A stretch of DNA of 10,414 bases, taken from contig JBJEPU010000117.1 in NCBI GenBank assembly GCA_051881395.1, forward strand, positions 1-10,414. The letters are read 5' to 3'. Of this stretch, positions 6,113 to 10,414 are shown piece after piece. The DNA is from Fimenecus sp051881395. Lineage in GTDB: Bacteria; Bacillota; Clostridia; Oscillospirales; Acutalibacteraceae. Numbering within the stretch: the first letter of the stretch is position 1; each line of letters opens with the position of its first letter. Below the pieces are notes generated by a model. The model made no database searches, had not been told where the DNA came from, and was given only the letters and a program-made list of their open reading frames with translations. The position numbers and the translations under genes are program-made.

Positions 6113-6938
6113 CAGCCCGGCGGATGTGCCGCCGGAAATCCGCGAAAAGTATGGCATTCGTGTGATTCCGTTGCACATTTTGTTGGACGGCAAATGCTAT
6201 GAGGACGGGGTGAACATTACCACTGCGGACTTAATTGCATTTTATAAAGAGACAGGCAAACTGCCGACGACCTCGGCGGTTTCCCTTGCCGAATACACCG
6301 ATTGTTTCAAAGAATGGACGGCGGACGGCAGTTCCGTGGTGCATTTGAGTTTCACCTCGAAACTTTCCTCTACGCACCAAAACGCGTTGCTTGCGGCGGA
6401 GGCGTTCGACAATGTTTATGTTGTGGACTCCAAAAGCCTAACCACGGGCATTACGCTGTTGTGCATGAAAGCGGCGGAAATGGCGGCGGCGGGTTACGAC
6501 GCACAAACCATTGCGCACGAAATGGAATACAAGCGCGAAAAAGTCATCACGACCTTTGTGCTCGATAAGCTGGAATTCCTGCATAAGGGCGGGCGTTGCT
6601 CAGGCGTTGCGGCGCTCGGTGCGAATGTTTTGGGTATTAAGCCCTCGATTGTGATGCGCGACGGCGCCTTGGTTGTCGGGAAAAAATACCGCGGCAAAAT
6701 CGAAAACTGCCAAATGCAGTATGTCCGCGACTTGCTCACGCAGTATGCAGGGCAAATGGACACCGACCGTGTGATTTTGTGCCACACCGAGGGTGTAAGC
6801 GACGCGCAGTTAAAGGCACTGCAAAAGGAAATTCACAAAACCGTGAAATTTAAAGAATACATCACTTGCGGCGTGGGGTGCACCATCACCACGCACTGCG
6901 GCGAAAAAACCTTTTCGATGGAGTTTATGCTGAAATGA
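6087..6938 (+). CDS. DegV-family fatty-acid-binding protein (FakB-like)
   Basis: A 283-residue cytoplasmic protein of the DegV family. Members bind a fatty acid and, as FakB, present it to the kinase FakA for phosphorylation and entry into phospholipid synthesis. Family hallmarks in order: STDSPADVP (7-15), LPTTSA (59-64), SKLSSTHQNA (91-100), VVDSKSLTTG (112-121), LEFLHKGGRCSG (162-173), LGIKPSI (182-188), and a C-terminal His270 in TTHCGE. The Thr-Ser pair at 62-63 and His270 lie where FakB proteins contact the fatty-acid carboxylate. The C-terminal segment departs from the common GPG form, reading CGEKTF. The ATG at 6087 has a strong site GGGAGG (6072-6077) inside the upstream gene. No FakA partner is in the window. 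Family is confident; ligand is inferred. Confidence 0.93.
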   Translation: MSKIIISTDSPADVPPEIREKYGIRVIPLHILLDGKCYEDGVNITTADLIAFYKETGKLPTTSAVSLAEYTDCFKEWTADGSSVVHLSFTSKLSSTHQNALLAAEAFDNVYVVDSKSLTTGITLLCMKAAEMAAAGYDAQTIAHEMEYKREKVITTFVLDKLEFLHKGGRCSGVAALGANVLGIKPSIVMRDGALVVGKKYRGKIENCQMQYVRDLLTQYAGQMDTDRVILCHTEGVSDAQLKALQKEIHKTVKFKEYITCGVGCTITTHCGEKTFSMEFMLK

Positions 6939-6955
6939 CGGGAGGCGGCAGGCAG

Positions 6956-7858
6956 ATGAAAAAAGCAATTTGCATGATTCTTGCGGGCGTTCTCTGCCTT
7001 CTTTCGCTTTGCGCCTGCACGCGGCGGGCATCTGTATCCGTCAACGGCACGCCCATCGGGGAAGGGGTTGCGGCGTATTTTATCGACGCGGCAAGGCAGG
7101 CGTTGCCCGATGCGACCGAAGAAGAACAAACCGCAGAGGCGCATCGGCAAATTGCGGAATATGTTGCCATAAACTCGGCATTCTCGGAACGAAATCTCGC
7201 CCTGACCACCGCCGAAAAGGCAGATGTTTCGCAGTCCGTCAACAATTTGTGGCGGCTGTTCGGCGGGTATTACACCGAATTGGGCGTGACAAAACAGGAT
7301 TTGCTGTTGGTGGAGACTTCCAAAGCGTATAAAGACGCGGTCATGGCGGATTATTACGCGCCCGACGGGGACGAGCCCGTCTCGGAGGAAACCCTAAAAA
7401 CCTATTTCAATGAGAATTATGTCGCGTTTAAGTCCGTCACGGGCTTTTTAACCACAGCGGATGACAGCGGCAATGTCGTCGCGCTGTCCGACGCGGACAA
7501 GCAGAGCCTCACGGCGCGGTTTGAAAAAAGCGCGGCCGCCATCAACGGCGGGTCTTCGGTGGAGGAACAGGCGTCCGCGATAGAAAACACCACGGCGAAT
7601 ACCGAAACGGTAGTGGTGCACCGCGACAATCCGAATTATCCCGACGGCTTTTTCGAGCAGGTTGCGGCCATAGAAAACGGTACGGCACAAGCATTTGTTT
7701 TGGGCGAATATGTCTTTTTAATTCAACGCGAGGATATTACGGACGCCGACCGCAATTTATTTGCCACCTACCGCATGGATTGCCTGCGCACCTTAAAGGG
7801 TGCGGCGTTTGAAACGGTGTTGCAGGCGTGGAGTGCCGCCTATACCGTGACGGATTAA
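6956..7858 (+). CDS. Foldase-like lipoprotein (SurA/PrsA N-terminal-type domain)
   Basis: A 300-residue lipoprotein. ATG 6956 is preceded by GGGAGG (6940-6945) with 10-base spacing and gives a clean signal with lipobox LCAC (Cys21); an in-frame TTG at 6866 lies inside the DegV gene and is rejected. Mature residues 26-45 (VSVNGTPIGEGVAAYFIDAA) followed by an all-helical stretch to about 135 resemble the chaperone N-domain of SurA/PrsA foldases. A second helical and linker part (142-160) precedes a region with GFLTT and a C-terminal helix. A recognisable parvulin (PPIC) isomerase domain is not evident in 160-260, so it may be a chaperone without isomerase activity. It follows the DegV gene by 17 bases and is the last gene before the terminator at 7898. 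An annotation as a peptidylprolyl isomerase would be an over-call from what I can see. Confidence 0.75.
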   Translation: MKKAICMILAGVLCLLSLCACTRRASVSVNGTPIGEGVAAYFIDAARQALPDATEEEQTAEAHRQIAEYVAINSAFSERNLALTTAEKADVSQSVNNLWRLFGGYYTELGVTKQDLLLVETSKAYKDAVMADYYAPDGDEPVSEETLKTYFNENYVAFKSVTGFLTTADDSGNVVALSDADKQSLTARFEKSAAAINGGSSVEEQASAIENTTANTETVVVHRDNPNYPDGFFEQVAAIENGTAQAFVLGEYVFLIQREDITDADRNLFATYRMDCLRTLKGAAFETVLQAWSAAYTVTD

Positions 7859-7897
7859 GCGGATTTGTCATTAAAATTAAAAAATATCGAATTTTTC

Positions 7898-7927
7898 GCG
7901 GCAGGTGTCTTCGCCTGCCGCATTTTT
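7898..7927 (+). terminator. Rho-independent terminator of the propeller-DUF2238-DegV-foldase operon
   Basis: GCGGCAGG (7898-7905) pairs with CCTGCCGC (7914-7921), extended inward by a wobble and a G-C pair, and is followed by ATTTTT. It lies 40 bases after the stop codon at 7858 and matches the classic form on the plus strand. Confidence 0.88.
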
Positions 7928-7973
7928 GCGCCCGTAAACGAGAGGGGAAGTGTGGAGAGATAAATTGGGAATT

Positions 7974-8029
7974 GTAGGGGTCGGTGAGATTCTCCTGTTA
8001 GGGGAAATGTCGCGTAGCGACAAAGGGGT
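7974..8029 (-). repeat. Dispersed repeat, copy C (inverted relative to copies A and B)
   Basis: Read on the minus strand it gives ACCCCTTTG, a hairpin TGTCGC-tac-GCGACA (8008-8022), ATTTCCCCTAACAGGAGAATC and ACCCCTAC. Copy B has the same layout with a different stem sequence. It lies in the gap between the two convergent transcription units, which otherwise holds no gene. Confidence 0.6.
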
Positions 8030-8059
8030 AATGGCGTAGCCGTAACTCGACGACCCGTT

Positions 8060-8085
8060 GTAGGGGCGGGTCTTTGCGTCCGCCC
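8060..8085. repeat. GTAGGGGCGGG hairpin repeat, second member
   Basis: GGGCGG (8064-8069) pairs with CCGCCC (8080-8085), and the left arm begins GTAGGGG as in the hairpin at 3159. On the plus strand it is followed after a few bases by TTTTT (8091-8095), so it might act as a back-up terminator for the plus-strand operon. It offers no T-run for the minus-strand operon, for which I see no clear terminator. Confidence 0.45.
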
Positions 8086-8112
8086 GTGGATTTTTATACC
8101 TATTTTCCGGTA

Positions 8113-8895
8113 TTACGCAAAAAAATATCCAATAAAAGTAAACCATTCGCGGACGATAAAGGTCGGCAGGGCGAACACGCCCGAGCACGCGCTGACTTTG
8201 TAGGTTTTCAGAGCCTGTTTTTCGGCGAGCAACCCTGCGCGGAACTGGTGGAAATCGGTTGTGATAAGAACAACAGTATCGCCCAATCCCTTTTCCGTCA
8301 AAATCTGTTTGGAATATTGCATGTTTTCGGCGGTGGTTGTGGAGGTTTCCTCCAAATACAGCCGTTCGGGGGCAATGCCTTTTTCCGTCAGTGCATTATA
8401 CATACACCGCGCTTCGGAGATATTCTCCCCGTCGCCCTTGCCGCCCGAAAGGATACACACCGCTTGCGGATTTTCGGTCAAATAGTTGTACGCCGTGTCA
8501 ATGCGCTTTTGCAGCATATAACTCGGTTTCTCGCCGTTGACCCCACACCCGAGCACAACGGCGGTGGTATTTGCGGGGATTTCGGCAGAAGCGGCAAACC
8601 CGCGCACCACAAGCACCGTAACGGTGATTGCCCAAAGGCAAAATACCGTCAACAAAACCGCGCTGACGGTCAGCAAAGCCTTGCCGCCTATCGATTTTCG
8701 GCAGGTTTGCAAAAAGCCTTTGATTTTCGGGGAAAACACGGCGCACAGTACAATCCAAATGCCGACCGCCATACCGAACACCGACCCGCTGTTAAACACA
8801 AACGAAACAAGCGGCGTAAACAATATGAAAATCACACTGCCGAGGAAAATCCCGCAAATTCTGCCTTTGGAAAGGTGTTTTTTTGCCTTGTCCAT
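8113..8895 (-). CDS. YdcF/SanA/ElyC (DUF218) family membrane protein
   Basis: A 260-residue protein with three N-terminal membrane segments (about 12-33, 38-55, 73-97) and a DUF218 domain from about 111 to 260. Domain landmarks: VVLGCGV (113-119), SGGKG (150-154) with E157 and E161 after it, ETSTTTAEN (183-191) followed by a conserved Ser, TTDFHQFRA (212-220), and the C-terminal VREW (248-251). Relatives include E. coli SanA, ElyC and YdcF, linked to envelope integrity and peptidoglycan or lipid-carrier metabolism; the reaction is not settled. The ATG at 8895 is preferred over an in-frame GTG at 8910, because a strong GGGAGGGG (8901-8908) sits five bases before the ATG and overlaps the GTG reading. 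It follows the sialidase-like gene by 18 bases and so is probably cotranscribed with it. Confidence 0.88.
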   Translation of the reverse strand: MDKAKKHLSKGRICGIFLGSVIFILFTPLVSFVFNSGSVFGMAVGIWIVLCAVFSPKIKGFLQTCRKSIGGKALLTVSAVLLTVFCLWAITVTVLVVRGFAASAEIPANTTAVVLGCGVNGEKPSYMLQKRIDTAYNYLTENPQAVCILSGGKGDGENISEARCMYNALTEKGIAPERLYLEETSTTTAENMQYSKQILTEKGLGDTVVLITTDFHQFRAGLLAEKQALKTYKVSACSGVFALPTFIVREWFTFIGYFFA

Positions 8896-8913
8896 ATTTT
8901 CCCCTCCCACAGA

Positions 8914-10215
8914 TTATTTCAGCAATTTTTCCGCGTCCTCCAAACGAATGCGTTTGGAAATAATATAGGTTTTGCGGACCTGTTTGCCTTTGTCGGTCGA
9001 ATAGGTGCCGCTTTCTTTTTGCTCGGTTGAGAAAATCCCGTAAGACGAAGTGACAACCGTGCCGTCGGGGAGCACCACATTGCCGCAGTAGCCCGTATCC
9101 GCATTGGCGGTGATGCACGGCGCGGTTTGATTGTTCAAATATGTATGCGCAATTTTCAGGCGATACTGCCCCTCGCGCCCGTTTTTGAGGTCGTCGTATG
9201 TGCCGACCCACGCAATCCAGCCCTCGGAATACCAATGCATCGTCTTTTTCTCGTAATTTTTGGCGAGCTTCTGCGCGTCGCGTTCAATGGAACGGAAGGT
9301 GATGAACAGCCGTCCGTCGGGGAGCCATTCTGCGTGGTGGCGTTCGCCGTTGAGCGCGGCGGGCGCTTCGACGGGTTTTGACCAAGCTTTGCCCTCATCG
9401 CGCGAAAAACTCAAAAGCGAATTGATTTTTTTCGTGTTGCTTCTGGTAATGAGCATCAACTCGTCGCCCGTGCCGCCGTCCGAGCGCACGCACTCGACTT
9501 CGCACATGTTCGAGTTTTTCTCTATTCTGCGGTAGGCTTTGAAATACCGTTCGGGCTTGGACCAATGCATATTGCCCGCCTCGTCAAAGGTTAAAATCGT
9601 TTTGTAGTTCACAAACCGTCTGCCCGGCACACATTCGTGGAACAGCCCCATCCATTTGTCGACAAATTTGCCGTTTTCTTTGAGTTTGGTCAACGAACTC
9701 ATCGGCACAATCGGCGTGCAGGAAAAGTCTTTGTTCTCGTAGCCGTAAAACCGTTCGTATTCGCTCCAAGTTTTACCCTCGTCCGAAGAAAGCGACACAT
9801 TAAAGCCGCCCGGCGTGGGCACGCCCGGCCATTTCGGATTGCCGCAGATAAGAATTAACTTATCTGCCCAGTCGTGTTCGGTAAATTCCAAACGGTACAC
9901 CGTCGGGGTTTCGAGCGAGGTTTCCCAACTTTTCGGCGGATTTTCAATCGTATCGGGATAGGTTTTGCCGCCGTCGTGGCTGATGCGCGACAGCGTTCTG
10001 CCCTTGCCGTGCCCCTCGGGGAAAAAGGTCAGAATATCGCCGTTTAAAAGGAGTACCGAATCGGGATGCCCCAAATAGCCCTGCCCTTCGTCCACCGTGG
10101 ACGGCGTAAACAGGTAGCGTAAGTTTTCGTCTGAATTTTCAGGCGCAACGCTTAAATCAATTTGCGGAATGGTATAGTCTTTGCCGGGGGGTTCATATTT
10201 GTTTTTAAACCACAT
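8914..10215 (-). CDS. BNR/Asp-box (sialidase-fold) protein without signal peptide
   Basis: A 433-residue protein with a six-bladed sialidase-type propeller, predicted. Three clear Asp boxes, S-x-D-x-G-x-[TA]-[WY], appear at 79-86 (SHDGGKTY), 143-150 (SSDEGKTW) and 271-278 (SRDEGKAW), with a degenerate one near 209-218. Segments such as HHAEWLPDGRLFITFRS (293-309) and NVVLPDGTVVTSSYG (379-393) are typical sialidase-family strands. I cannot identify the full arginine triad or the usual FRIP motif, so sialidase activity is not established; it may be another BNR glycosidase or a sugar-binding protein. There is no signal peptide or membrane segment, so it is predicted cytoplasmic. Start ATG 10215 is chosen over an in-frame TTG at 10236 because GGAG (10222-10225) lies six bases before it. 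It heads a two-gene unit with the DUF218 gene. Confidence 0.82.
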   Translation of the reverse strand: MWFKNKYEPPGKDYTIPQIDLSVAPENSDENLRYLFTPSTVDEGQGYLGHPDSVLLLNGDILTFFPEGHGKGRTLSRISHDGGKTYPDTIENPPKSWETSLETPTVYRLEFTEHDWADKLILICGNPKWPGVPTPGGFNVSLSSDEGKTWSEYERFYGYENKDFSCTPIVPMSSLTKLKENGKFVDKWMGLFHECVPGRRFVNYKTILTFDEAGNMHWSKPERYFKAYRRIEKNSNMCEVECVRSDGGTGDELMLITRSNTKKINSLLSFSRDEGKAWSKPVEAPAALNGERHHAEWLPDGRLFITFRSIERDAQKLAKNYEKKTMHWYSEGWIAWVGTYDDLKNGREGQYRLKIAHTYLNNQTAPCITANADTGYCGNVVLPDGTVVTSSYGIFSTEQKESGTYSTDKGKQVRKTYIISKRIRLEDAEKLLK

Positions 10216-10250
10216 AATGCTCTCCGTTCGTAACAAATAATATTTTTTTC

Positions 10251-10279
10251 AATATTGCACAAGAGTGTCGCACGAACAA
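10251..10279 (-). promoter_or_regulatory. Candidate promoter of the BNR/DUF218 operon
   Basis: Read on the minus strand, TTGTTC (10279-10274) and AATATT (10256-10251) are spaced by 17 bases, with TGC just before the -10 box. Each box matches consensus only partly (4 of 6 for the -10). Transcription would begin near 10244, giving a leader of about 28 bases. The -35 box overlaps the palindromic repeat at 10277-10301. Confidence 0.35.
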
Positions 10280-10285
10280 TCAGAG

Positions 10286-10357
10286 AACCGTCCCCTGATT
10301 GATGCCCTTTTTTACCCGTCCGCCTCTTCGGTTTTCACGCTAACCGTCCCCTGATTG
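10286..10357. repeat. Direct repeat AACCGTCCCCTGATTG, two copies
   Basis: The 16-base sequence occurs exactly at 10286-10301 and 10342-10357, 56 bases apart. The first copy is also part of a palindrome, because CAATCAG (10277-10283) is complementary to CTGATTG (10295-10301). Palindromes with a GGGGACGGTT core are, from memory, frequent near IS200/RAYT-type transposase genes in Clostridia; no transposase is visible here. No gene is evident in 10216-10374. Confidence 0.6.
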
Positions 10358-10374
10358 TCTGTTCTCAAACAGCA

Positions 10375-10413
10375 TCACGCATTCGTATGGCTTTTTGCTT
10401 TTAATTCTGCAAC
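10375..10413 (-). CDS. Possible C-terminal end of a minus-strand gene (12 codons visible)
   Basis: On the minus strand one frame reads VAELKAKSHTNA and stops with TGA at 10377-10375. The composition is plausible for a protein tail, but twelve codons prove nothing, and another minus frame stays open further, to a TAG within the repeat. If real, it is the tail of a gene lying beyond the window, perhaps a transposase given the adjacent repeats. Identity unknown. Confidence 0.15.
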   Translation of the reverse strand, partial: VAELKAKSHTNA

Positions 10414-10414
10414 A

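Noticed and set aside
8074..9030. 318-residue plus-strand open frame
   Set aside because: It is antisense to the DUF218 gene, whose motifs and ribosome site are convincing; the translation is Phe/His/Arg-rich with no domain.

Overview
The window looks like chromosomal DNA of a low- to mid-GC Gram-positive bacterium of the class Clostridia, probably a gut Oscillospirales or Christensenellales-type lineage. This is inferred from four Gram-positive-style lipoproteins, a DegV-family protein, a YdcF/DUF218 protein of Firmicutes type, sigma-A-like promoters, and dispersed structured intergenic repeats of a style common in gut Clostridia. No rRNA, tRNA, CRISPR array, prophage or complete insertion sequence is visible.

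Layout. (1) 1-1241: 3' part of an FGGY sugar kinase (xylulokinase-like), cut by the window edge. (2) 1238-2034: a strong promoter, a 224-aa lipoprotein with tandem TDxxG units, and a hairpin terminator. (3) 2063-3016: a lipid-anchored GH16 beta-glucanase with an intact ExDxxE catalytic motif. (4) 3017-3439: a gene-free stretch packed with repeats: a 100-bp inverted-repeat element, two short hairpins, and two copies of a dispersed repeat. A third copy of that repeat lies at 7974-8029 in the opposite orientation. (5) 3440-7927: one probable transcription unit with a near-consensus promoter, a structured leader, a lipoprotein carrying four paired DENG-type units and a seven-repeat propeller, a DUF2238/YjdF-like membrane protein, a DegV/FakB-like lipid-binding protein overlapping it by 26 bases, a foldase-like (SurA/PrsA N-domain) lipoprotein, and a strong terminator. 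(6) 8113-10215, minus strand: a two-gene unit of a signal-less BNR/sialidase-like protein followed 18 bases later by a YdcF/DUF218 membrane protein, convergent with unit 5. (7) 10216-10414: a candidate promoter, two direct copies of a 16-bp repeat, and perhaps the last codons of another minus-strand gene.

Working together: the left and right flanks suggest carbohydrate use (sugar kinase, beta-glucanase, sialidase-like propeller). The central operon looks devoted to the cell envelope: two lipoproteins, a membrane protein and a fatty-acid-binding protein. The nearest thing to an undescribed system is the pair of lipoproteins that share the DENG stalk module, one of them with a seven-bladed propeller head encoded with envelope partners. 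Its function cannot be read from the sequence.
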